A stretch of 23,797 bases of DNA from CAYNQN01 sp964530525 (GTDB lineage Bacteria; Actinomycetota; Acidimicrobiia; Acidimicrobiales; Acidimicrobilacustridaceae). Of the stretch, positions 1 through 6,701 are shown in pieces. Location: positions 1 through 23,797 of the forward strand of contig CAZHBH010000035.1 of NCBI GenBank assembly GCA_964530525.1. Reading direction: 5' to 3'. The notes under the pieces were generated by a model. That model ran no database searches and was not told where the DNA came from. It saw only the letters and a list, made by a program, of their open reading frames with translations. A program made the position numbers and the translations under genes. Every line of letters starts with the position of its first letter. Positions within the stretch are counted from its first letter, which is position 1.

Positions 1-790
1 CGCCCAGGGCGGCGTGGAGATCGAGACGGTGGCCGAGGAGGACCCCGACGCCATCTCCAAGATCTGGATCGATCCGGTGGAGGGGTTGTCGGAGGAGGCC
101 TGCAGGTCGTGGGTGGAGGCGGCCAAGCTGAACCCGGCCGCCACCGATGGCGCCGTCGATCTGCTCTTGAAGCTCTACGGGGCCTACACGGACGGCGACG
201 CCGACCTCACCGAGGTGAACCCGCTCATCCTCAAGCCCACTGGCGAGGTGCACGCGCTGGACGCGAAGGTCACGCTCGACGGGAACGCCGCGTTCCGCCA
301 CGAGTGGGGTGACTACGAGCTGACCCAGGTGCGCGACGATCGTGAGCAGGCTGCCCACGACGCCGACCTCCAGTACGTGGGCCTCGAAGGGTCGGTGGGC
401 ATCATCGCCAACGGGGCGGGCCTGGCCATGAGCACCCTCGACGTGGTCAACCAGGTTGGGGGAGAGCCGGCCAACTTCCTCGACGTCGGAGGCGGCGCCG
501 ATGCCCGCAAGTTCGTGGCCGCCCTCGGGATCATCGACAACGACCCCCGCGTCCGCTCGATCTTCATCAACATCTTCGGGGGCATCACGAGGGGCGAGGA
601 GGTGGCCAACGGCATCATCGAGGCCCTCGGCCAGATCGACATCGGGAGCCCGATCGTGATCCGACTCGACGGAACCAACGCAGAGGAGGGTCGCAAGATC
701 CTCGAGCCGCACCTGTCCGACAAGCTCCAGATGCAGCCCACGATGCTCGAGGCAGCTCGTGCCGCCGTGGCGCTCGCAGGGAAGAACTGA
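1..790 (+). CDS. sucC: Succinyl-CoA synthetase (ADP-forming) beta subunit, 3' part
   Basis: The beta subunit supplies the ATP-grasp nucleotide-binding half of succinyl-CoA synthetase, which interconverts succinyl-CoA and succinate with substrate-level phosphorylation in the TCA cycle. The window opens inside the gene: the reading frame runs from base 2 without a true start, and about 262 codons are present of the roughly 380-390 usual for the family. Visible landmarks are GGVEIE at the start, the metal-site segment EVNPL followed by LDAK, the GIIANGAGLAMST segment of the C-terminal ligase domain with the FLDVGGGA stretch, and NIFGGITRGEEVANGI, which contacts the alpha subunit's phosphohistidine region in known structures. 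The TGA stop at 788-790 lies 8 bases before sucD, so the two subunits are co-transcribed. Identification is secure; the N-terminal third is outside the window. Confidence 0.96.
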   Translation, partial: AQGGVEIETVAEEDPDAISKIWIDPVEGLSEEACRSWVEAAKLNPAATDGAVDLLLKLYGAYTDGDADLTEVNPLILKPTGEVHALDAKVTLDGNAAFRHEWGDYELTQVRDDREQAAHDADLQYVGLEGSVGIIANGAGLAMSTLDVVNQVGGEPANFLDVGGGADARKFVAALGIIDNDPRVRSIFINIFGGITRGEEVANGIIEALGQIDIGSPIVIRLDGTNAEEGRKILEPHLSDKLQMQPTMLEAARAAVALAGKN

Positions 791-798
791 GGGTCGCC

Positions 799-1692
799 GT
801 GAGCATCTTCGTCGACGAGAGCACGAAGGTCGTCTACCAGGGCCTCACGGGGAGCCAGGGCCGCTACTACGGCCTGCTCAACCGGGATTACGGGACCAAG
901 GTGGTGGCGGGCACGAACCCCCGCAAGGCCGGCACCGATGTGGAGGGCATCCCGGTGTTCGCCACGGTGGCCGAGGCGGTGAAGGAGACCGGCGCCAACG
1001 CCTCTTGCATCTTCATCCCCGCCCCCGGTGTCCGCGACGCCGTGATGGAGGCCGCCGAGGGCGGCGTGGAGCTGATCGTGGCCATCACGGAGGGCGTCCC
1101 GGCCCACGACGAGGCCTGGTTCTACAACAAGCTCAAGTCCGACTTCCCCGGCGTGCAGCTGCTGGGCCCCAACTGCCCCGGCATCATCAGCCCGGGCAAG
1201 TGCAACATCGGCATCACCGCTGGGCACATCGCCAAGGAGGGCGGGCCCGTGGGCATCGTGAGCCGCTCGGGCACCCTCACCTACCAGGCCCTCTACGAGC
1301 TGAAGCTCCAGGGCATCGGGGTGACGACCTGCGTGGGGATCGGCGGCGACCCCGTGCCTGGCACCAGCTTCATCGACTGCCTCGAGCGGTTCGAGGCAGA
1401 CCCCGAGACCAAGGCCGTCATGATGATCGGTGAGATCGGCGGCTCGGCCGAGGAGGAGGCCGCCGAGTTCATCGGCGCCGAGATGAGCAAGCCGGTGGTG
1501 GCGTACGTGGCAGGGGTGACGGCGCCTGCCGGCAAGAAGATGGGGCACGCCGGAGCCATCGTCTCGGGCGGCAAGGGCACGGCCGCGGCCAAGATGGAAG
1601 CCCTCGAGGGCGCCGGCGTGAAGGTGGGTCGCAACCCCACCGAGGCGGGCGAGCTCATGGTGGAGGTGGTGCGCGAGCACGGCTGGGTCTGA
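799..1692 (+). CDS. sucD: Succinyl-CoA synthetase alpha subunit
   Basis: The alpha subunit binds CoA and carries the phosphohistidine intermediate of succinyl-CoA synthetase, acting in the cytoplasm with SucC. It has 297 residues, the normal family length. The CoA-binding Rossmann part shows TGSQG (18-21 region) and AGTNPRKAGT (37-46). GPNCPG is at 123-128, and the active-site histidine is His250 in GHAGAIVSGGKGTA. The start is GTG at 799, preceded by a GAGGG Shine-Dalgarno that overlaps the sucC stop, so translation is probably coupled to sucC. A GC-rich hairpin follows the stop. Nothing in the protein looks damaged. Confidence 0.97.
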   Translation: MSIFVDESTKVVYQGLTGSQGRYYGLLNRDYGTKVVAGTNPRKAGTDVEGIPVFATVAEAVKETGANASCIFIPAPGVRDAVMEAAEGGVELIVAITEGVPAHDEAWFYNKLKSDFPGVQLLGPNCPGIISPGKCNIGITAGHIAKEGGPVGIVSRSGTLTYQALYELKLQGIGVTTCVGIGGDPVPGTSFIDCLERFEADPETKAVMMIGEIGGSAEEEAAEFIGAEMSKPVVAYVAGVTAPAGKKMGHAGAIVSGGKGTAAAKMEALEGAGVKVGRNPTEAGELMVEVVREHGWV

Positions 1693-1696
1693 TGGC

Positions 1697-1719
1697 CCAC
1701 CCCCGGAGCTCCGGGGTGG
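1697..1719 (+). terminator. GC-rich hairpin after sucCD
   Basis: Bases 1697-1719 form a near-perfect palindrome: arms CCACCCC and GGGGTGG around GGAGCTCC, with one unpaired C. It starts 4 bases after the sucD stop and has no U-tract, as is common for actinobacterial terminators. It probably insulates sucCD from the leuA leader, whose promoter-like sequence begins at its 3' edge. Confidence 0.5.
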
Positions 1720-1748
1720 TTGACGAATCGCAGCCGGCACGGCAGAGT
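1720..1748 (+). promoter_or_regulatory. Putative promoter of the leuA leader
   Basis: TTGACG (1720-1725), a 17-base spacer and CAGAGT (1743-1748) resemble a housekeeping-sigma promoter with a good -35 and a moderate -10. Transcription would begin near 1755, at or just before the ATG of the leader peptide at 1757. A GGAG at 1749-1752 could instead serve as a ribosome binding site from an upstream start. Confidence 0.4.
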
Positions 1749-1756
1749 GGAGCGCG

Positions 1757-1792
1757 ATGGTTTCCAGCCGCGACCTCCTCCTGCTCATGTAG
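1757..1792 (+). CDS. leuA leader peptide with four consecutive Leu codons
   Basis: An 11-codon open frame reads MVSSRDLLLLM and stops with TAG at 1790-1792. Four leucine codons in a row (CTC CTC CTG CTC, 1775-1786) directly upstream of a leucine biosynthesis gene are the hallmark of a ribosome-mediated attenuator. A GGAG lies 4 bases before the ATG. The stop codon touches the first base of the following hairpin, so ribosome position would determine whether that hairpin can fold. Known background: leader regions with a conserved 'LEU element' pseudoknot have been described upstream of leuA in Actinobacteria. The peptide and hairpins are visible; the regulatory role is inferred. Confidence 0.7.
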   Translation: MVSSRDLLLLM

Positions 1793-1817
1793 GCGAACAC
1801 CGCCATAGGTGTTCGCC
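1792..1817 (+). promoter_or_regulatory. leuA leader hairpin 1
   Basis: This is a perfect 10-bp inverted repeat, GGCGAACACC (1792-1801) and GGTGTTCGCC (1808-1817), with a 6-base loop GCCATA. It begins on the last base of the leader-peptide stop codon. A ribosome that finishes the peptide would sit on its 5' arm, whereas one stalled on the Leu codons would leave a different stretch free. It is likely the sensing stem of the attenuator or part of the LEU-element pseudoknot. Confidence 0.6.
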
Positions 1818-1855
1818 GAAGCTCCTGCGCCTCCGGGCCGGGAGCTTCTTGCGTT
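1818..1855 (+). terminator. leuA leader hairpin 2, attenuator-type terminator
   Basis: GAAGCTCC (1818-1825) pairs perfectly with GGAGCTTC (1841-1848), and the T-rich stretch TTGCGTTTT follows. The hairpin begins on the base after hairpin 1. Its position between a Leu-codon leader peptide and leuA fits a conditional intrinsic terminator. The T-run is interrupted, so termination strength is uncertain. Confidence 0.5.
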
Positions 1856-1933
1856 TTCGGGATCAGGTTCCCAGCCGAGAAGCCGGCCGAAGAAGCTGAC
1901 GACAAGATCACAACCGACGAAGAGAGCGAAGAG

Positions 1934-3640
1934 ATGCCACCGCAGCCCGCACAGCCGAAGAAGATGCCCTTCGAGAAGTACCGGCCGTTCGAGCCGCTCG
2001 AGCTGCGCGACCGCACCTGGCCCGACCGCAAGCTCACCAAGGCTCCCAGGTGGTGCGCGGTCGACCTGCGGGACGGCAACCAGGCCCTCATCGACCCGAT
2101 GGACCCGGTGCGCAAGCTGCGCATGTTCGAGACCCTGGTGGCCATGGGGTTCAAGGAGATCGAGGTGGGCTTCCCCTCGGCGAGCCAGCCCGACTTCGAC
2201 TTCGTGCGGCAGCTCGTGACCGACGACCTGATCCCCGATGACGTGACGATCCAGGTGCTCACCCAGTGCCGGGACGACCTCATCGAGCGCACCTTCGAGT
2301 GCCTTCAGGGTGCGCCCCGGGCGATCGTGCACTTCTACAACTCCACCTCGGTGCTCCAGCGCAGGGTGGTGTTCGGCCTCGACAAGGCAGGGATCACCCA
2401 GATCGCCGTCAACGCCGCCAAGCTGTGCCGCAAGCTCGAGGCCACCGTGCCCGGCACCGATGTGCGCTACGAGTACTCACCCGAGAGCTACACGGGCACC
2501 GAGGTGGGCTACGCGGTGGAGATCTGCGACGCCGTGTCGCAGGTGATCGAGCCGACGCCCGAGCGGCCCCTCATCATGAACCTCCCGGCGACGGTGGAGA
2601 TGTACTCGCCCAACGTCTACGCCGACACCATCGAGTGGTTCCTGAGGAACATCCCAAACCGCGAGTCGGTGGTGCTCTCGCTGCACCCACACAACGACCG
2701 GGGGTGCGCGGTGGCCGCTGCCGAGCTGGGCCAGCTCGCCGGCGCTGACCGGGTGGAGGGGTGCTTGTTCGGCAACGGCGAGCGCACCGGCAACGTCGAC
2801 ATCGTGACCCTTGCCATGAACCTGTTCAGCCAGGGGGTCGACCCCGAGCTGGACATATCCGACATCGACTCGCTCAGGCGGGTTGCCGAGTACTGCAACC
2901 GCCTCCCGGTGCACGAGAGGCACCCCTACGTGGGCGATCTCGTGTACACGGCGTTCTCGGGATCGCACCAGGACGCGATCAAGAAGGGGTTCGCCGCCTT
3001 GTACTCCGACGCCGAGGCCGAAGGCCGCGGCCGTGACTACGAGTGGTGGCAGGTCCCCTACCTGCCGATCGACCCGGCGCACGTGGGGCGAACGTACGAG
3101 GCGGTGATCCGGGTGAACTCCCAGTCCGGCAAGGGGGGAGTTGCCTACATCATGGAGACCGAGCACGGGTTCTCGCTGCCGCGGCGCCTCCAGATCGAGT
3201 TCTCGAAGACCATCCAGGCGATCGCGGAGGACACCGGCACGGAGATCTCGCCCTCAGCGATGTGGGACGCCTTCGCGCAGGTGTACCTGCCCGAGGACCC
3301 CACCTTCTCGCTGCGCTCCTACGAGATCGTCACGGGTGAGGACGAGGAGACCACGATCACCGCTCAGCTGGTGGTGCGGGGCGAGCCGACCACCATCACG
3401 GGCGCCGGCAACGGGCCCATAGCGGCGTTCGTCCACGGCTTGGCGTCGGTGGGCGTGGATGTGGACGTGGTCGACTACCACGAGCACTCCACCGGCGCCG
3501 GGGCCGAGGCCACCGCCGTCGCCTACGTGGAGACCGTCGATCCTTCGGGGGCCACCCGTTGGGGCGTCGGCAAGGACCCCAACATCATCACCGCCTCCCT
3601 CAAGGCCGTCCTCTCAGCAGCGCAGCGCGCCACGGCCTAG
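1934..3640 (+). CDS. leuA: 2-isopropylmalate synthase
   Basis: LeuA condenses acetyl-CoA with 2-oxoisovalerate to 2-isopropylmalate, the committed step of leucine biosynthesis. The 568-residue protein is the long actinobacterial/fungal-like form and closely follows the mycobacterial enzyme. The TIM-barrel catalytic domain begins near residue 25 with RTWPDR and VDLRDGNQ (43-50), where Asp47 is the metal ligand. The other metal ligands are His251 and His253 in LHPHNDRG, and GNGERTGNVD follows. The C-terminal LeuA dimer/allosteric leucine-binding domain, roughly 430 onward, contains GAGNGPIAAFVHGL. The ATG at 1934 has only a purine-rich stretch (AGAGAGCGAAGAG) as ribosome binding site. An in-frame ATG at 1964, giving MPFEKYRPF, is a realistic alternative start. 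Expression is probably controlled by the upstream leader peptide and hairpins. It ends 29 bases from the convergent vapC-like gene. Confidence 0.97.
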   Translation: MPPQPAQPKKMPFEKYRPFEPLELRDRTWPDRKLTKAPRWCAVDLRDGNQALIDPMDPVRKLRMFETLVAMGFKEIEVGFPSASQPDFDFVRQLVTDDLIPDDVTIQVLTQCRDDLIERTFECLQGAPRAIVHFYNSTSVLQRRVVFGLDKAGITQIAVNAAKLCRKLEATVPGTDVRYEYSPESYTGTEVGYAVEICDAVSQVIEPTPERPLIMNLPATVEMYSPNVYADTIEWFLRNIPNRESVVLSLHPHNDRGCAVAAAELGQLAGADRVEGCLFGNGERTGNVDIVTLAMNLFSQGVDPELDISDIDSLRRVAEYCNRLPVHERHPYVGDLVYTAFSGSHQDAIKKGFAALYSDAEAEGRGRDYEWWQVPYLPIDPAHVGRTYEAVIRVNSQSGKGGVAYIMETEHGFSLPRRLQIEFSKTIQAIAEDTGTEISPSAMWDAFAQVYLPEDPTFSLRSYEIVTGEDEETTITAQLVVRGEPTTITGAGNGPIAAFVHGLASVGVDVDVVDYHEHSTGAGAEATAVAYVETVDPSGATRWGVGKDPNIITASLKAVLSAAQRATA

Positions 3641-3669
3641 GCCTCGCCCACGGATTGCCTGGCGTCTGG

Positions 3670-4068
3670 TCAGGCTGGAGGGGTGGAGAACTCGCAGAAG
3701 GGCCCAGTGGCCCGTGTCAGGCGCAGGTCCAACGTTGCTAGGGGCGCTCCCAGGGATTCGGCGATCGCCACGTACCAGGCGTCGTACGCGGTGACGTTCG
3801 CTCGCAGGTCCCAGACCCGTTCGGCGAACGGCTCGTAGGGGAAGAGCTCGACTCTCAGATCGAGGAGGTCGCCGTGGGCCATGGAGGCGGTGTCCATGGA
3901 GATGTCTCCGGCCTGGGCGGCTCGCCGGAGGATGTTCGCGACCTCTGCAGGCATCAGGTGGGGCGCAGCCAACGGCTGCGAGCGCAGGACCTCTTCTGCC
4001 CAGCTGCCGACGTCGCCGGCGTCCACCAGGGCGGCCGCCATCGAAGATGCGTCTATGACGATCGTCAC
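3670..4068 (-). CDS. vapC: PIN-domain ribonuclease toxin, VapC family
   Basis: This 132-residue protein is a PIN-domain endoribonuclease, the expected toxin of a VapBC toxin-antitoxin pair. The acidic active-site set is complete: Asp6 in VIDAS, Glu42 in PAEVAN, Asp96 in AYDAWYVA and Asp114 in TLDLRL. These residues would hold Mg2+ for cleavage of tRNA or other RNA; the target cannot be predicted from sequence. The start is GTG at 4068, overlapping the stop of the upstream antitoxin gene as GTGA, so toxin translation is coupled to antitoxin translation. The gene is convergent with leuA. Family membership is firm; whether the toxin is active is not shown. Confidence 0.9.
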   Translation of the reverse strand: MTIVIDASSMAAALVDAGDVGSWAEEVLRSQPLAAPHLMPAEVANILRRAAQAGDISMDTASMAHGDLLDLRVELFPYEPFAERVWDLRANVTAYDAWYVAIAESLGAPLATLDLRLTRATGPFCEFSTPPA

Positions 4069-4298
4069 GAGCGGTCAGCGTCTCGGTAGGCGAGGATCGC
4101 CTCGGGGGAGAGCTGGGTTCCGGTGCGCGCTTTGCGGTCGTGCACCCGGTCCACGAGCTGCTGGGGATCTGGGCGCTTCGCCAGCTCGATCAGCTGACCA
4201 CGCAGGTACTCCTGCAAGGAACGTCCAGACCCGGCTGCCCGAGCCGCCAGCTCGTCCCGTGTTTCGTCCGGGACCTCTCGCACCGTTATGGAAGCCAT
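4065..4298 (-). CDS. vapB: VapB-type antitoxin with ribbon-helix-helix N-terminus
   Basis: A 77-residue protein begins MASITVREVPDETRDEL, the usual N-terminal pattern of ribbon-helix-helix antitoxins that bind their own promoter. The C-terminal half (RPDPQQLVDRVHDRK and onward) would be the toxin-neutralising tail. The reading frame stays open far upstream through the antisense of the next gene, so the start is a choice. ATG at 4298 is favoured because it gives the canonical N-terminus and lies 6 bases after a good -10 box. The stop overlaps the toxin start by four bases (GTGA). The antitoxin and toxin form a two-gene operon between leuA and the membrane phosphodiesterase gene. Confidence 0.87.
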   Translation of the reverse strand: MASITVREVPDETRDELAARAAGSGRSLQEYLRGQLIELAKRPDPQQLVDRVHDRKARTGTQLSPEAILAYRDADRS

Positions 4299-4304
4299 GC
4301 ATGC

Positions 4305-4333
4305 ATTATGCTGCTGTTGTCGACGAAAAGCAA
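4305..4333 (-). promoter_or_regulatory. Putative leaderless vapBC promoter
   Basis: On the minus strand TTGCTT (4333-4328), a 17-base spacer and CATAAT (4310-4305) form a promoter-like pair. The expected start of transcription coincides with the A of the vapB ATG at 4298, implying a leaderless mRNA. The stretch ATGCATGCAT at 4297-4306 lies between the -10 and the start codon and is self-complementary in part, a plausible operator for the ribbon-helix-helix antitoxin. Confidence 0.5.
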
Positions 4334-4354
4334 GACGGCAGGCCGCTCCTCGCC

Positions 4355-6547
4355 CTAAGCGACGCCGTTGAGCTGGTTGACCACCTCGAAGAGGTTCCCG
4401 ATCTCGTACCAGTCGACGGCGACGATGTTGGGTGCCCTCCCGCGCTCTTCGACGCAGCCCTCGATGCGCTCGTCGAGCACCTCGGCGGCGTTGGCGGCCC
4501 TCCCGTTGGCCGGCGTGGGCGTGCCGGTGTCGAGCCAGTGGTTGGCCAGCAGCAGAGGGGCGTCGGGATCTCCCCGGTTGTACTCGCAGCTGAAGTCGTT
4601 GACCGAGTGGAAGCGGAAGGGCGTGTCGGTGATCACGTCGTCGCCTCGGTGGTACCAGGCCGGAGGCGGGCCCTGGTGCTGGGAGGCCACGAAGATCGTG
4701 CGGCGGGTGTCGATCATCTGCTGGAGCGTGGGTAGGTCCTGGTCTGCGTCGTGGGCCCAAACCCTGTTGGAGAGCCCGGCTTCGGCGAACGCCGCCTGGG
4801 TGTCGTCGGCAGAGACGTAGTCCTCCACCAGCAGCAGGATCACCTCGTTGGGGTTCGCATCCACGAACCTCCGGATGCTTCCGAGGGCATCGGTGAGCTT
4901 GGTGGCTCCGAGCTCGCACCAGTTGTGGCACAGGTACGGCTCGGGCACGGCGCCCGGGATCCGGGGAGCGGTGCTCGCCAGGTCGCGGGCGCGGTCCTCG
5001 GCGCTGGGCGCCACCTCGACCTCGTCGCGTGGCGGTGCCGGCCGCAGGCCCGCATCCGTGGAGGCACCTCTGTCGGTGAGGATCAGAGGGCGATTGGTGC
5101 CCGGGGCGGGCAGGGTGCTGGGGACGCCGTAGTGCGTGTCCAGCAGCAGAGCACGCACGCCGGCGTCGAGCTGGGCGGCGATGCCGCCCGATTGCACGGC
5201 GAAGAGCCATCCCGGTTCGTGGAGAGCTGCCATCGAGTTGTGGGTGCCCGGGAAGGTGACCTCGTCGAGGCGGCGCTCGCACAGCTCCACCGAACCGTTG
5301 CAGGTCCTTTCCACGGTTGCCCTGGCCCTGGCGTCGCCCACGGTGAGCGCTGCCCCCACGGAGAGCACCAGCAGGCCGAACGCCCCCACACCTCCGAGGG
5401 CAAGCCAGAAGCGCTGCGCTCCCCTCGACGAGGGCCCGGGCCTGCCGTCGGGTGCGACTTCGGCGACCTCCGCCGTGGAGGGAGCGGCGGCGGGTGCAGG
5501 TGTCGGCACGCCTTGGCCGAGGATGCGGACCAGCTCGACGAGGCCGAAGTAGGCCAGAACCATGCCGGTGATGGCCACGGCCAGTATGGCGACCTGGCCC
5601 GACCACCGAACGATCACGAGGCCTGCGGCCACGAGGATGACCGCCTTGGCCACCTGGCTGCCCACCGTGGTGGGCCGGTGGGTCGCGAAGGCCCAGGCCC
5701 GGTCGAACGCTCGCCTCAAGGTGGTGCGCTCCTCCAGGTGCTGGCGCGCGTTGGCGACGGCCACGAGGAGGACGCCGTAGCCCACCACCCAGTAGCCCAG
5801 CGACTGGAGGTCGGCCAGGAACCGTTCGGAGAGCTCCTGGGCCGTGGTGGCCAGCAACGGGTCGCGGATCGTGCCGGCGACCAAACCTGGGGCGATCGTG
5901 GTGGCGACCACGATCAGTCCGCCGTCGACGATCCATCCCGCTCCGGCCCAGGTGAACGTCTCCCGGCGTCGGGTGGCCAGGGCGAGGGCTCCGGCATAGG
6001 AGGCCACCGTCAGAACCAGGGCTGCCCGCCACGTGTTCTCGATGAGCTCGGCACGTCCGGCGAACCCCAGCGACCGCACCTGGTCGGTCACGTCCAGCAG
6101 GTATGCGCCGGGAGCCGTGGGTATGGCAGAAGCCAGGTCGGGGTTGGTGGTGGCCACGATGTCGCGCAGCACCTGAAGCGTGGCCGTGAGGTTGAGGGCG
6201 TACTCGTCGTCGCCTGTGCCGAGGGCGGAGCGGTGCGCCGTGCGGACCGCTTCGCGGAAGATGCTCTTGAAGGCGTCGGTGCCCAACGTGCCCTCGACCG
6301 CTACGAGCAGCACGGGCCGGTATCCGGCAAGCTCCCCCGGGCCCGACGAGATGATCTGGTTCGTGAGGCTGTCGGCCAGGCGTTGCCTGGTGGCGGGGCT
6401 CTCGAGCAGGGTGGTGGTGCGGTTGGCGAAGGTGTCGGTGTCGAGGACCGTCGCCTGCACCCAGCCGCCGAAGATGGTCACGAGCAGGCTGACCGTCCCC
6501 AGCACCACCAGGGCCCTGCTGACGATCGGTCGTGTCGTAGCGCTCAA
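4355..6547 (-). CDS. Multi-pass membrane protein with C-terminal PI-PLC-like phosphodiesterase domain
   Basis: This 730-residue protein has about seven hydrophobic segments (near 11-30, 174-192, 203-225, 250-266, 300-314, 317-340 and 380-402). A proline/alanine-rich linker (346-375) precedes the last one. After it comes a catalytic domain of the PLC-like phosphodiesterase superfamily: TFPGTHNSMA with His436, ALLLDTHYG with Asp470, and LCHNWCELGAT with His541, the two histidines matching the general acid/base pair. With the N-terminus inside, seven crossings place this domain outside the membrane. The paired-looking cysteines 416/423, 540/544 and 654/698 fit an oxidising location. The large loop 31-173 would also be outside. 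The start is TTG at 6547 with GGGAAG upstream. Substrate is unknown; a phosphoinositide or another glycerophosphodiester is possible. The gene is transcribed away from the CRISPR array. Confidence 0.8.
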   Translation of the reverse strand: MSATTRPIVSRALVVLGTVSLLVTIFGGWVQATVLDTDTFANRTTTLLESPATRQRLADSLTNQIISSGPGELAGYRPVLLVAVEGTLGTDAFKSIFREAVRTAHRSALGTGDDEYALNLTATLQVLRDIVATTNPDLASAIPTAPGAYLLDVTDQVRSLGFAGRAELIENTWRAALVLTVASYAGALALATRRRETFTWAGAGWIVDGGLIVVATTIAPGLVAGTIRDPLLATTAQELSERFLADLQSLGYWVVGYGVLLVAVANARQHLEERTTLRRAFDRAWAFATHRPTTVGSQVAKAVILVAAGLVIVRWSGQVAILAVAITGMVLAYFGLVELVRILGQGVPTPAPAAAPSTAEVAEVAPDGRPGPSSRGAQRFWLALGGVGAFGLLVLSVGAALTVGDARARATVERTCNGSVELCERRLDEVTFPGTHNSMAALHEPGWLFAVQSGGIAAQLDAGVRALLLDTHYGVPSTLPAPGTNRPLILTDRGASTDAGLRPAPPRDEVEVAPSAEDRARDLASTAPRIPGAVPEPYLCHNWCELGATKLTDALGSIRRFVDANPNEVILLLVEDYVSADDTQAAFAEAGLSNRVWAHDADQDLPTLQQMIDTRRTIFVASQHQGPPPAWYHRGDDVITDTPFRFHSVNDFSCEYNRGDPDAPLLLANHWLDTGTPTPANGRAANAAEVLDERIEGCVEERGRAPNIVAVDWYEIGNLFEVVNQLNGVA

Positions 6548-6571
6548 CCTTCTACTTCCCGTTCCCCCTCG

Positions 6572-6577
6572 ATGCTA
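6572..6577 (-). promoter_or_regulatory. Possible -10 box of the membrane phosphodiesterase gene
   Basis: TAGCAT on the minus strand at 6577-6572 fits the TANNNT pattern and would start transcription about 18 bases before the TTG start codon. No convincing -35 is visible. The rest of 6548-6701, between this gene and the first repeat, shows no gene and no degenerate repeat. If the array is transcribed on the plus strand this segment would be its leader. Confidence 0.3.
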
Positions 6578-6701
6578 GGTCCGAGAACCCCCAGAAGGGC
6601 CTCGCCGCCCCTCACCCGGGGAAAGTGTCACACCCCGGTCCTGACGTCTGTGTTGGCCCGGAACAGCGGAGACCGATCGATTCCTGGACTACCACTGAGC
6701 C

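Noticed and set aside
313..2292. 659-codon minus-strand open frame opposite sucC, sucD and leuA.
   Set aside because: It is antisense to three conserved enzymes, low in complexity and without domain motifs.
3634..3643. Palindrome GGCCTAGGCC over the leuA stop codon.
   Set aside because: It is too short and loop-less to be a terminator, and a 10-bp GC-rich palindrome is expected by chance in this sequence.
4299..6032. N-terminal extension of the vapB frame to 655 codons.
   Set aside because: The upstream part is the out-of-frame antisense-like reading of the phosphodiesterase gene. The ATG at 4298 gives a normal antitoxin and matches the promoter.
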